Shown in pieces: positions 1 to 7,721 of a stretch of 21,719 nucleotides of DNA. The notes under the pieces were generated by a model. It was not told the DNA's origin. It ran no database searches and was given only the letters and a program-made list of their open reading frames with translations. This stretch comes from Elusimicrobiota bacterium. GTDB lineage: Bacteria; Elusimicrobiota; Elusimicrobia; Elusimicrobiales; UBA9959. Numbering within the stretch: position 1 is the first letter of the stretch; each line of letters opens with the position of its first letter. The stretch lies in the NCBI GenBank assembly GCA_003500765.1, contig DNQL01000063.1:1-21719 (forward strand), written 5' to 3'. A program made the translations under genes and the position numbers.

Positions 1-2292
1 GAGGCGGCGGTCCGCGGCGCGATAAGCCTCGAGCCATTCAAGGTGCGGGGCGCCGGCCTTTGCCGAGCGGGCGGACACCCCCCGCAGGTTTTCTTCGAAG
101 ACCTTATTAGAGGGGTCCAGCCGGAGCGCCAGCCCGTAAGCCGCCGCGGCCGAAGGCAGGTCCCCGCTTATGCCGTAAAAATAACCGAGAGTGTTGGCAA
201 GCGAGGCGTCCCGTCTCAGCACCCGCGACGCCCCCTCCAGCAAGGCTACCGCCTCGCCGGCGTAAGCCGTCGGGTCTTTGAGGTATATTTCGGCCGCCGC
301 CTGGTAGGTCTGAACGTTGAGGGGGTTGATAAGGGCCGAAACCTTCAGGTTCTCCGCTGCGGAGCGGACGTCTCCCAGCCTTTTTTCCACCATGGCGAGG
401 TTGAAAAATATCTCGTCGTAGCCGCAATTGGCCTTAAGGGCTTCGCCGTAAGCCCAGACGGCGGTCTCTAGGTCTCCGGAACGGACATACGCGTTGCCCA
501 GTTCGTAATTGGTGTTGACTTCCCTCGGCCAGGCGGAATAGGCGCGCCGGAGTTCCGCGGCCGCCCCGCGGAAATCCCCCTTGCGCATCATTTTGAAACC
601 GGAGAAATAAATGGCTTCACGCCGGAATTGCCCCTGCCAGTAAGCTGCGGAGGCGAGGGCGAGCGCCGTCAGCGCGGCCGCTATCGTCCACGCGCCGTAC
701 CCGGAAAAGCGCCCCCCGGCGGCCGGCGCGGGAGAGCCGAGGCGGGAGGAAAGGGCGCCCATGACCCACCAGAACATGAATCCGGGGACGGCGAAGTGCA
801 CGGAAACGTTGAGCATGTTGTCGGCCAGCATTCCTACCGCGCCGGCGGCAAGTGCGGCGGACCAGAAACGGGACTCAGAGTCGCCGGCCCTGCGATTATA
901 CAGAAAGGCCTTCCCCAGCGCGGCCAGGACCAGGATAAAAGAGGCCAGTCCGGCCAGGCCCGCCTGGGACCATAGTTCCAGCACCTCGTTATGGGCGTTG
1001 TTGGCGTGGGTGCGCAGATTGCGGATGCCTTCGTACGCCGAAAGCAGGGGGCCCTGGTAGAAAGGGTAGAAAAGCTCGAAAGCTCCCCAGCCCTTGCCGA
1101 GCAGCGGGCTCTCCTTACCCATCTGCCAGGCCGAAGTCCAGATGAGAACGCGCTGATGCCACGAAGGATAGACCCTGTCCGCTTCAGCCGCTATCGTAAG
1201 AGTTCCGGAGGAGGACATCTTTTTGGCCGCTTCCGTGATCCTGCTCGGCACTCCCGACGCCGGAGGAGAGGACGCGCTGACCGGCCAGAGCACGGCCAGC
1301 GCCAGCGCGAGCCCCCCCAGGATTAGCCCGCGCCGGCCGGCGGTCCTGAACCTGTCGCGGAAATCGGGGAGCAGGGCGAGAAAACCCAGGCCCGCCGCCA
1401 TGCCGAGCCACGACGAGCGGGTCAGGCTGGCCAGGAGCATCGCCTCGTAGGAGAGGAACACCGCCGCGTAGAAGAACCGGGCCGCGGCCGTGCGCGCGTC
1501 CAGCCAGCAGGCGAGAGCCAGCGGGGCGAGGGTCACCACATAGGAGGAGATGAAGTTGGGATTGCCGAAAGTGGAAACGGAGCGGTTGCCGTAAGGATTA
1601 AGGGTCTTGAGCCAGACAAGTTCCACGCCGAAGTACTGGAGCACGCCGTAAACCGAGGCCAGCGCCCCGGCGGCGAGGGCCAGGTTAAGGTAATCCTCCT
1701 GTCTGCCGGACCGTACCGAGCGCCAGGCGATGAAGATGCCGGCGACCCAGACTATTCCCCCGTAAGGGTCCCAGAACCTCTGCCAGAACCCGGGGCCTGA
1801 AGGCTGGGAGCGCAGGTAAGGGAAGAAAGCCCAGGCCGCGCCCCAGGCCAGCAGGAGAAGGAGGAGCGGCCCCATCGGCCTGGCGGCGGGGCTCTCCTTC
1901 CATTCGGAGCGGGCGGAAAGCCAGAAGGCGACGCCGCAATTTACGAAAAGAAAAAGAAAAGCGCGCAGGCCCTCGCTCGCGATCGAAGGCCTGAAGAAAG
2001 GCTCGTGCGACAGCCAGGAGCGGATCCACGACAACAGCAGTATCCCGGCGAAAAGCCCGAGCGGGACCCAGAGCGCGCTGCGAGGGAACTCCCAGGCGCC
2101 CCTGGCGCGCATCGCCCAGATCCCGGCCAGGAGGGCCGCGGCGAGAGAGATATTCAGCAGCGCGATCTGGAGGTAGTAGGGGTTCCGGGTGAGGTCGGTA
2201 AAAAAAAGCAGCGGGGAGACGAAGAAGGCCAGGGCGAGGAGGAACGGGATCAGGGACTCGGAACGCCCGGCGCCGGTATTGCCAGTGGTCAT
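1..2292 (-). CDS. O-antigen ligase/polymerase-like membrane protein with C-terminal TPRs (3' end off window)
   Basis: The frame is open from an ATG at 2292 to the window edge (764 codons), so the C-terminus is missing. Residues 15-340 are mostly hydrophobic helices. The Wzy_C/O-antigen ligase signature is visible as STFGNPNFISS (240-250), followed after a long soluble loop by HNEVLELWSQAGLAG (434-448). A last helix (about 534-552) leads into a soluble region (560-764+) with TPR-like repeats (for example NTNYELGNAYVRSGDLETAV). Family members polymerise or transfer glycan chains at the outer face of the inner membrane. The true substrate is unknown; some relatives glycosylate proteins. It starts 7 nt after the stop of the paralogous gene at 2300-4666, so the two are very probably cotranscribed. 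No strong Shine-Dalgarno is seen, and translational coupling is plausible. Family confidence is high; substrate cannot be inferred. Confidence 0.88.
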   Translation of the reverse strand, partial: MTTGNTGAGRSESLIPFLLALAFFVSPLLFFTDLTRNPYYLQIALLNISLAAALLAGIWAMRARGAWEFPRSALWVPLGLFAGILLLSWIRSWLSHEPFFRPSIASEGLRAFLFLFVNCGVAFWLSARSEWKESPAARPMGPLLLLLLAWGAAWAFFPYLRSQPSGPGFWQRFWDPYGGIVWVAGIFIAWRSVRSGRQEDYLNLALAAGALASVYGVLQYFGVELVWLKTLNPYGNRSVSTFGNPNFISSYVVTLAPLALACWLDARTAAARFFYAAVFLSYEAMLLASLTRSSWLGMAAGLGFLALLPDFRDRFRTAGRRGLILGGLALALAVLWPVSASSPPASGVPSRITEAAKKMSSSGTLTIAAEADRVYPSWHQRVLIWTSAWQMGKESPLLGKGWGAFELFYPFYQGPLLSAYEGIRNLRTHANNAHNEVLELWSQAGLAGLASFILVLAALGKAFLYNRRAGDSESRFWSAALAAGAVGMLADNMLNVSVHFAVPGFMFWWVMGALSSRLGSPAPAAGGRFSGYGAWTIAAALTALALASAAYWQGQFRREAIYFSGFKMMRKGDFRGAAAELRRAYSAWPREVNTNYELGNAYVRSGDLETAVWAYGEALKANCGYDEIFFNLAMVEKRLGDVRSAAENLKVSALINPLNVQTYQAAAEIYLKDPTAYAGEAVALLEGASRVLRRDASLANTLGYFYGISGDLPSAAAAYGLALRLDPSNKVFEENLRGVSARSAKAGAPHLEWLEAYRAADRRL

Positions 2293-2299
2293 CGCCTGT

Positions 2300-4666
2300 T
2301 CAGAGGCCCCTGCGCCCGGTCAGAGCCTGGTAGTTCCTCAGGGCCGGCTCGAAAGAGGGGTTGAGTTTAAGCGCCGCGGCGAAGTGTTCCGCCGCGTCGC
2401 GATGACGCCCCATCATGTAGTAGAGGTTGCCGAGATTAGTGTAGGCTTCGGGCGTCTCATGCAGGTGTCCGTCGACATGGCATTTCCAGGCGTTGAGATT
2501 GTTGAGATATTCCCTTTCGGCGGCCTCGTGCTGCCGACGGGACATGTATATCTGCGCCTTGCGGTAGTAATTGAACGGGAAGACCGGGTCCAGGTTCTCA
2601 TAGAGATCGAACCGGACCAGCGCCTTGTCCAGGAACTCCTGCGCCTCTTTCTCCCGGCCCTGGGCCCGGAGGTGGTCGTGCATCTTCATGTAAAGAAGGC
2701 CGACCTGGTGATGCATCTGGACATAGTTGGGCGCTATGGAACGCACGTGTTCGTATGAGTCCATGGCGCGCTCGTAATCGTCCCTGGGCTCTTCGCCCTT
2801 GTCCCCCCACTCCGGCCGGTACTGCTTGCTCATGTTGAAACGGTCGTTGAAGACATTGCCCGTGAAATAGTAGGGCATGATGAAGTACGGATTGTGAGCG
2901 TGAACTTTCTGGTAATAGGAGATAGCGTCGTCCCAGCGGCCCTGTTTGGAGAAGAATATAGCCATGTTGTGATAGACGTCGGCCCTGAACCAGCCCCAGA
3001 AATACCAGACCGGCCCGAGGGAGACGGCCATCACCAGGGCGGCCATGACCGATCGGCCCGTGAAGGCGATCTTAAGGTAGGACCAGGCGATGAAGCCGGC
3101 GCAGGCCAGCAGCACGGTCCAGGCTATGAACCACTGCAGCGAGTCTCCGCCGCCGGGCTGGTTCCGCAACGGGCCCTGCAGCTCGGAGAACTGCGTGACG
3201 ATGATATAGAACAGGGCCGCCACGGCCGCCGCCAGGACGACGCGCGCCGCCCAGAGCAGCCAGGCGGGAGGCCAGGCCGGTTTTTTCGCCTCGGCCTGCT
3301 CCGGCTCACCTTTGTAATGAAGTTCCCAGAGGGCCTGGCCCCTGGCCAGGTTTATTATCACGGCCGGAAGGAGGCCAAGGAAGACGCCGGAGGAGACGAA
3401 ACGCATGCTTACGTCCACGAAATTGTGGGTAAGCATGCCCAGGAGGGCGGTGATATAGCCCAGCAGGTCATAGGCCGTAGGCGGAGGCCGGGCCCCCTTC
3501 AGGTTCTCCGTAAGCGCTCCCAGGCCCCTGAGCCCGATCGTGAGGACGAACGCTATCAGCCAGAGGTATATGCCGAAACCGATGAGCCCGTTGTCCATCC
3601 ACTGCTCGAGGTGCTCGTTCTCGGCGTGGTCGGTCTCCGTGTTATGCTTGCCCTCGATGTGGAAGATCACGGGGCGGCGGTAGGCCGGGTAGATAACCTT
3701 AAAACTCCCCACCCCTATCCCGGCAAGGGGCCTGGACTCGATCATCTCCCAGGTGGAAAGCCAGGTCGAGATACGGAAATTATAGGAGGCGGGATTTCCC
3801 AGATGATAGACGACCCCGACGGCCGTAATGGGGAAGATCGAGGCGATAGCCAGAAAAGCGGTCCTGCCGATCTTCAGCCGTTCCCGGAGGAAGAAGTAGG
3901 CGTAGAACACGGCGAAGATGAAGAACGAGATGCCGAAGCCCAGCCAGGCGCCCTTGGTCTGCGTGCCGTAGAGGCAGAGCAGGTCCAGTAATATGAGGGG
4001 TATAAGGTAGACGGAGCGCGTCTTCATGAACTGCGTGACGGCTATCGGCAGTATCAGCACCAGGAAGTTGCCGAAGAAGTTGGGGTTCCCGTATGTCGAA
4101 AATACCCTCTTGTTGAAGGCGCCGCGCCAGACGAAAGGGTCGAGCCCGGGTCCCACTTCTTTCGGCGGGAAGAACCGCGTGTCTATGAACTGGACCAGGC
4201 CGTAAAGCACGGCGATATAGGCGGCGGCCAGGAGGACCCGGGTCAGGCGCTCCAGCGCCAGGTGGCCGAACTCCCTGATGACTATCAGCCCGACCGACAT
4301 GTAGAGGAAATAACGGACAAAATCGTCCACGCTGGGGCCGGGATAGGGGGCCCGGGCGAAGCCTATGACGGCATAGGCCAGATAGGCGAAGAACGGGGCC
4401 AGGAACACGAAGTCCGCCCGCCGGAAGGCCTTGCGGCCCTCCAGGAAAAGCAGGCCCAGCCACATGCCCAGCAGAGAGAAGCCGCCCATCTGCAGGAGGG
4501 TTATCTTGACCTGAGCGGAGTCGTAGGTGCGCAGGTAGAAAGCGTCGGAGATGAGCAGGTAGAGCAGGGGAAGCCAGGTCCAGATGGCGCCGCGGGCCTG
4601 CCGCACGCCCGGCGCGAACTTCAGGTCGGAGTATTCTTCGTAGGGGAGGGGAGTGTTTTTTGCCAT
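2300..4666 (-). CDS. O-antigen ligase/polymerase-like membrane protein with C-terminal TPRs
   Basis: A 788-residue protein. Residues 28-285 hold about eight hydrophobic helices containing the family motif STYGNPNFFGNFL (190-202). A large soluble loop ends in HAENEHLEQWMDNGLIG (347-363), the usual Wzy_C core. More helices follow to about 555, then TPR-like repeats (about 570-785), with a clear final unit near residues 736-770 (AYTNLGNLYYMMGRHRDAAEHF). Architecture and order match the downstream gene, so the two look like an old tandem duplication. Role by family: polymerisation or ligation of undecaprenyl-linked glycans at the periplasmic face. No SD precedes the ATG. It starts 28 nt after the 3' end of tRNA-Thr with no obvious terminator between, so it may share the tRNA promoter. 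No glycosyltransferases or sugar-nucleotide enzymes are adjacent, so the substrate is open. Confidence 0.9.
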   Translation of the reverse strand: MAKNTPLPYEEYSDLKFAPGVRQARGAIWTWLPLLYLLISDAFYLRTYDSAQVKITLLQMGGFSLLGMWLGLLFLEGRKAFRRADFVFLAPFFAYLAYAVIGFARAPYPGPSVDDFVRYFLYMSVGLIVIREFGHLALERLTRVLLAAAYIAVLYGLVQFIDTRFFPPKEVGPGLDPFVWRGAFNKRVFSTYGNPNFFGNFLVLILPIAVTQFMKTRSVYLIPLILLDLLCLYGTQTKGAWLGFGISFFIFAVFYAYFFLRERLKIGRTAFLAIASIFPITAVGVVYHLGNPASYNFRISTWLSTWEMIESRPLAGIGVGSFKVIYPAYRRPVIFHIEGKHNTETDHAENEHLEQWMDNGLIGFGIYLWLIAFVLTIGLRGLGALTENLKGARPPPTAYDLLGYITALLGMLTHNFVDVSMRFVSSGVFLGLLPAVIINLARGQALWELHYKGEPEQAEAKKPAWPPAWLLWAARVVLAAAVAALFYIIVTQFSELQGPLRNQPGGGDSLQWFIAWTVLLACAGFIAWSYLKIAFTGRSVMAALVMAVSLGPVWYFWGWFRADVYHNMAIFFSKQGRWDDAISYYQKVHAHNPYFIMPYYFTGNVFNDRFNMSKQYRPEWGDKGEEPRDDYERAMDSYEHVRSIAPNYVQMHHQVGLLYMKMHDHLRAQGREKEAQEFLDKALVRFDLYENLDPVFPFNYYRKAQIYMSRRQHEAAEREYLNNLNAWKCHVDGHLHETPEAYTNLGNLYYMMGRHRDAAEHFAAALKLNPSFEPALRNYQALTGRRGL

Positions 4667-4694
4667 TAAGGCGGGTTTAAAGAAAAATCTTTTC

Positions 4695-4766
4695 AGCCGA
4701 GGATGGGATTTGAACCCACAACCTGTCGCTTACGAAGCGAATGCTCTACCGTTGAGCTACCTCGGC
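4695..4766 (-). tRNA. tRNA-Thr (anticodon CGT)
   Basis: The 72-nt cloverleaf folds by eye. The acceptor GCCGAGG pairs with CCTCGGC, the D stem GCTC with GAGC, and the T arm is GTGGG-TTCAAAT-CCCAT. The anticodon loop TTCGTAA gives CGT, reading ACG threonine codons. The outermost anticodon-stem pair (27-43) is a T-C mismatch. CCA is not encoded; the discriminator base is U on the RNA. Confidence 0.95.
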
Positions 4767-4778
4767 GTTCGACCATTG

Positions 4779-4807
4779 ATTATATAGTAATTTATACACA
4801 AAATCAA
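4779..4807 (-). promoter_or_regulatory. Sigma70-type promoter for tRNA-Thr
   Basis: On the minus strand TTGATT, a 17-nt spacer and a perfect TATAAT end 12 nt before the mature tRNA. The predicted start leaves a leader of about 6 nt. It is the best promoter in the left part of the window and may also serve the ligase-like genes downstream. Confidence 0.8.
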
Positions 4808-4821
4808 AACCCCCGCCGGGG

Positions 4822-4866
4822 AAAAGAAAAAAAGGCCGCCCCCCCGCTTCAGGAGGGACGGCCTTG
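4822..4866 (-). terminator. Intrinsic terminator of the P-loop gene
   Basis: On the minus strand a GC-rich stem (AAGGCCG and CCCTCC pairing with GGGGGG and CGGCCTT, TGAAG-type loop) is followed by seven T and a further T-rich stretch. It begins 17 nt after the stop of the P-loop gene and separates it from tRNA-Thr. Confidence 0.85.
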
Positions 4867-4882
4867 CGTTCTTTGCGGGGAC

Positions 4883-5854
4883 TCAGCCCTGCATCTTGAA
4901 GACTTTGTCCAGCGCGGAGCGTATGCCCTCGTGCACGCCGGCCACGTCCTCTTTGGACCACTTCGCCTTTTCCTCGCGCAGGAAGCTGGTCTTGTCCACG
5001 CGGTTGTCGAAGCGGCCTATCGGCAGGTGGAACACGCCGCCGTGAGCCTCTATCGCGATTGTGCCCGGCTTCTCCGAGTTCTGTTCGAGCCAGTCCATGT
5101 CGTCGCAGCCGTAGTCGCCCATCATGACGTCTATCGGCACGCCGTGGTGGAGTATGGAGCCCGGGTCGTTGGGGTCGGTGCGGGCGGCGTTCTTGCGGCG
5201 GCTCTCCTCCGGGGTGACCCAGACGTAGAGTATGACCGCGCGCTTGAGTATCTCGGGGGAGAGCTGCGCCAGAGAATACTTGTAGCCGAACGGGGCCTGC
5301 AGCGGCATGGCGGAGCCGTGCGCTCCGCCGCGGGCGGCCTCTATCACTATCGTCTTGCCGTCGAAAGAAGCGGGGTAGGCGGCGTGCTTCTCGTCGAGCA
5401 GTTTGCGGCACTCCTTCTCGATCTTCTCCGCGACCGTGTCCTTGGATTCCTTGTCGACGCCGGCAAGGCGGTAATCTATGCCCGAGAGCTCGGCCGCCTT
5501 CTCTATGCGTTCCATTATGAACAGGCCCGCGGAGGCGGGGTTGGAGACCTTTTTGGTCATCAGGTCGGCGTAGTCCTCGTTTATAAGCTGTATGAGCGTG
5601 CCCCAGTCCTTGGGGTTTTTGAACGGCTTGTCGCCGGACTTGAAGAAGACGCGGTCCTTGCCCAGCGCGGCCAGTTCGTCGTCGATGCGGCGCATCAGGT
5701 GAACGTACGGGAAATCGTCTATCTGCAGGGTCTCGCCGATGTGGAAGTCGCGGCGCAGGGACTCTTCGGGCACATTGGCCAGGTAGCGTCGCACTTCCGA
5801 TTTGCCCGAGGCGGGAAGCGCCAGGAGCAGCACTATATCCAGGGTCTTTTCCAT
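4883..5854 (-). CDS. P-loop NTPase/kinase-like protein of unknown function
   Basis: A 323-residue soluble protein. Near the N-terminus ALPASGKS (12-19) follows a hydrophobic strand (IVLLLA). This is a Walker A-like loop with Ala at the first Gly position, common in small-molecule kinases. Later strands include TIVIEAARGG and AVILYVWVTPEESRRKN, the latter resembling the lid/arginine region of nucleotide or sugar kinases. I do not recognise the family. No signal peptide or membrane segment is seen, so it should be cytoplasmic. The start is supported by AGGAGG seven to eight nt upstream. It is a single-gene unit with its own promoter (5888-5916) and terminator (4822-4866). It could be an ATP-dependent phosphotransferase, but substrate and pathway cannot be read from context. 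Confidence 0.8.
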   Translation of the reverse strand: MEKTLDIVLLLALPASGKSEVRRYLANVPEESLRRDFHIGETLQIDDFPYVHLMRRIDDELAALGKDRVFFKSGDKPFKNPKDWGTLIQLINEDYADLMTKKVSNPASAGLFIMERIEKAAELSGIDYRLAGVDKESKDTVAEKIEKECRKLLDEKHAAYPASFDGKTIVIEAARGGAHGSAMPLQAPFGYKYSLAQLSPEILKRAVILYVWVTPEESRRKNAARTDPNDPGSILHHGVPIDVMMGDYGCDDMDWLEQNSEKPGTIAIEAHGGVFHLPIGRFDNRVDKTSFLREEKAKWSKEDVAGVHEGIRSALDKVFKMQG

Positions 5855-5887
5855 GTTCTTTTGTCCTCCTAAACTTGCGGTCCGTCT

Positions 5888-5916
5888 ATTCTATTGAATA
5901 AATCCGGGCGATTCAA
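5888..5916 (-). promoter_or_regulatory. Sigma70-type promoter for the P-loop gene
   Basis: On the minus strand TTGAAT, exactly 17 nt, then TAGAAT, 33 nt before the ATG. The 97-bp gap is shared with the divergent TerC-family gene. TTGAAT and its inverse ATTCAA form an 11-bp-spaced inverted repeat (5894-5916) over the -35, a possible regulator site. Confidence 0.7.
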
Positions 5917-5951
5917 CCCTGTGCCGGAAAAATGGTTAAATATCCGCAATT

Positions 5952-6881
5952 ATGGAAACGATGCTCCCCTGGATACTATTCAACGCTTTCGTGGTGGCCA
6001 TGCTGCTGCTGGACCTCAAGGTCTTCCACCGCGCGGCCCACGAGGTCAAGCTCAAGGAAGCCCTCATCTGGAGCGCCGTCTGGATAACGCTGGCCCTTGC
6101 ATTCAACGTCTGGCTATACTTCTCGCGCGGCCCGCAGCCCGCCATGGAGTTTCTGACCGGCTATATCCTGGAAAAGTCCCTCAGCGTGGACAACCTCTTC
6201 GTCTTCATAATTATCTTCGCCCGCTTCGGAGTCGCGCCCCAGTACCAGCACCGCATACTTTTCTGGGGCATACTGGGAGCGCTGGTCATGAGGGCCTTCT
6301 TCATCTTCGCCGGCATAGCGCTGATATCCCTCTTCCACTGGATAATCTATGTCTTCGGAGCTTTCCTGGTCTACACGGGGTTCAAGATGTGGAGCCACTC
6401 CGGCGATGATGTGCACCCCGAGCAGAACCCGCTGGTGCAGTTCGCCGTGCGCCATCTCCCGTTCACCGGCGAGCCGGACGAGGGCCATTTCTTTTTAAAG
6501 ACGAAAACCGGCACCAGGGCCACGCGGCTCTTCCTGGTTCTTCTGATGATAGAGGCCACCGACCTGGTCTTCGCGGTGGACTCCATACCGGCCGTCATAG
6601 CCATAACGCGCGACCCGTACATCGTCTACACCTCCAACATCTTCGCGATACTGGGGCTGCGGGCCCTTTACTTCGCGCTGGCGGGAATAATGAAGCTTTT
6701 CCACAGGCTGCATTACGGCCTGTCGATACTGCTTTGTTACGTGGGAGTAAAGATGCTGGTCAGCGGCTTCTTCAAGATACCGACGGCTGCGTCGCTGCTG
6801 ATAATCTTCTCGATACTCTCGATCTCTATCGTGGCTTCGATCATGTTCCCGCCGAAAGCGCCCGCGGCCGAAGCTCCCTGA
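5952..6881 (+). CDS. TerC/Alx-family integral membrane protein
   Basis: 309 residues with 7-9 hydrophobic helices. Two conserved acidic blocks of the family are present: EKSLSVDNLFVF (74-85) and EATDLVFAVDSIPAVIAIT (201-219), followed by FAILGLRALYFAL. Relatives (TerC, Alx, YkoY) are inner-membrane proteins linked to tellurite tolerance, alkaline pH response and Mn2+ export that can metallate secreted enzymes. Mn2+ or another divalent ion is therefore the likely substrate, by inference. No Shine-Dalgarno precedes the ATG at 5952. A second ATG at 5961 has a weak GGA upstream and could be the real start. No yybP-ykoY riboswitch was found in the 97-bp upstream gap. Divergent from the P-loop gene and convergent with the FKBP operon. 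Confidence 0.92.
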   Translation: METMLPWILFNAFVVAMLLLDLKVFHRAAHEVKLKEALIWSAVWITLALAFNVWLYFSRGPQPAMEFLTGYILEKSLSVDNLFVFIIIFARFGVAPQYQHRILFWGILGALVMRAFFIFAGIALISLFHWIIYVFGAFLVYTGFKMWSHSGDDVHPEQNPLVQFAVRHLPFTGEPDEGHFFLKTKTGTRATRLFLVLLMIEATDLVFAVDSIPAVIAITRDPYIVYTSNIFAILGLRALYFALAGIMKLFHRLHYGLSILLCYVGVKMLVSGFFKIPTAASLLIIFSILSISIVASIMFPPKAPAAEAP

Positions 6882-6904
6882 CCGGCGACCCGGTGCCGGG
6901 CGAT

Positions 6905-6941
6905 AAAAAAAGGCCCCGTTCGCCTGAAGCGGACGGGGCCT
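6905..6941 (-). terminator. Intrinsic terminator of the NSS-AGCS-FKBP operon
   Basis: On the minus strand AGGCCCCGT pairs with ACGGGGCCT and is followed by seven T. It lies 18 nt after the FKBP stop codon. The plus strand has no T tract after the hairpin, so it serves the TerC-family transcript poorly. Confidence 0.85.
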
Positions 6942-6959
6942 CACTTGTTCCGACCAAAG

Positions 6960-7685
6960 TTACTTCTTTTCCGTCTTGGGAGCTTCGGGCTTGCCGGCGC
7001 CGGCCGGGGTCGTCTCCGGCTTCTCCGGCTTTACGATGTCGAGCAGTTCGACTTCGAAAACCAGCGTGGCGCCGCCGGGGATGAAGGGCGGCCTGCCCTC
7101 GTCGCCGTAGGCTATGTCGGAAGGGCAGGTCAGCGTGGCCTTGCCGCCGGTCTTCATCATCTGGACGCCCTCGGTCCAGCAGGGGATCACCGCGCCCAGC
7201 GGGAACTCGGCCGGCTGCTTGCGCTCAACGGAGGAATCGAAGACCTTTCCGTCCATGAAGGTGCCGTGGTAATGGACCTTGACCATGTCGTCGGCCTTGG
7301 GCGAAGCGCCCTTGCCCTTCTTGGTCTCCTTATATATAAGGCCCGACTTCATCTTTTTTGAGCCCTTCTCCTTGGCGGCCTTATCCAGGAAAGGCTTGGC
7401 CTTGGCTTTTTCTTCGGCGGCCATCGCTTCCTGCTTCTTGGAGATGAATTCGCCTATCTTCTGGCCGTAGGAGTCCTCCACGCGGGAGTCCTTCCCGTCC
7501 AGGGATTCGGAGAAGCCCAGGACCACCATCTTGCCCTCTTCGGGAGTCAGGTTGAACTGCTTGAGATTGCGGCTCACCATGCGGCCGAGGTAGTAGAGCG
7601 TCTTGTCATCCTCGGTCTTGAGCTCCTGCGAGTAGGCCGGGGCCAGCACTGCCAGCGTCACGGCCGCGAAAATAATCTTTTTCAT
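6960..7685 (-). CDS. Periplasmic FKBP-type peptidyl-prolyl cis-trans isomerase
   Basis: 241 residues from an ATG at 7685, chosen over one seven codons upstream because AAGGAGGG sits before it and it yields a clean signal peptide (MKKIIFAAVTLAVLAPAYS, cleavage before QE). Residues about 22-105 are a charged helical segment like the dimerisation domain of FkpA/Mip. Residues about 110-220 are the FKBP domain, with VHYHGTFMDGKVFDSS, VIPCWTEGVQMM and a PPFIPGGATLVFEVELLDI-type end. A Pro/Lys/Glu-rich tail follows. It should fold or chaperone exported proteins. The usual Gly in the VIPGW motif is Cys here. It begins 36 nt after the AGCS transporter and is probably its last cotranscribed gene, though a TAGAAT -10-like box lies in the gap. 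Confidence 0.93.
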   Translation of the reverse strand: MKKIIFAAVTLAVLAPAYSQELKTEDDKTLYYLGRMVSRNLKQFNLTPEEGKMVVLGFSESLDGKDSRVEDSYGQKIGEFISKKQEAMAAEEKAKAKPFLDKAAKEKGSKKMKSGLIYKETKKGKGASPKADDMVKVHYHGTFMDGKVFDSSVERKQPAEFPLGAVIPCWTEGVQMMKTGGKATLTCPSDIAYGDEGRPPFIPGGATLVFEVELLDIVKPEKPETTPAGAGKPEAPKTEKK

Positions 7686-7721
7686 CGATTCCCTCCTTGA
7701 TGTCATGACCGCATTATTCTA

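Noticed and set aside
2894..3991. 365-codon plus-strand open frame
   Set aside because: Antisense to the ligase-like gene; composition is low-complexity Gly/Arg/Glu from a GC-rich shadow, with no domain.
4703..5872. 389-codon plus-strand open frame starting MGFEPTTCRLRS
   Set aside because: The start is a translated tRNA-Thr gene and the rest is antisense to the P-loop gene.
5855..5951. yybP-ykoY Mn2+ riboswitch before the TerC-family gene
   Set aside because: The gap is only 97 bp and I could not find the conserved loops.
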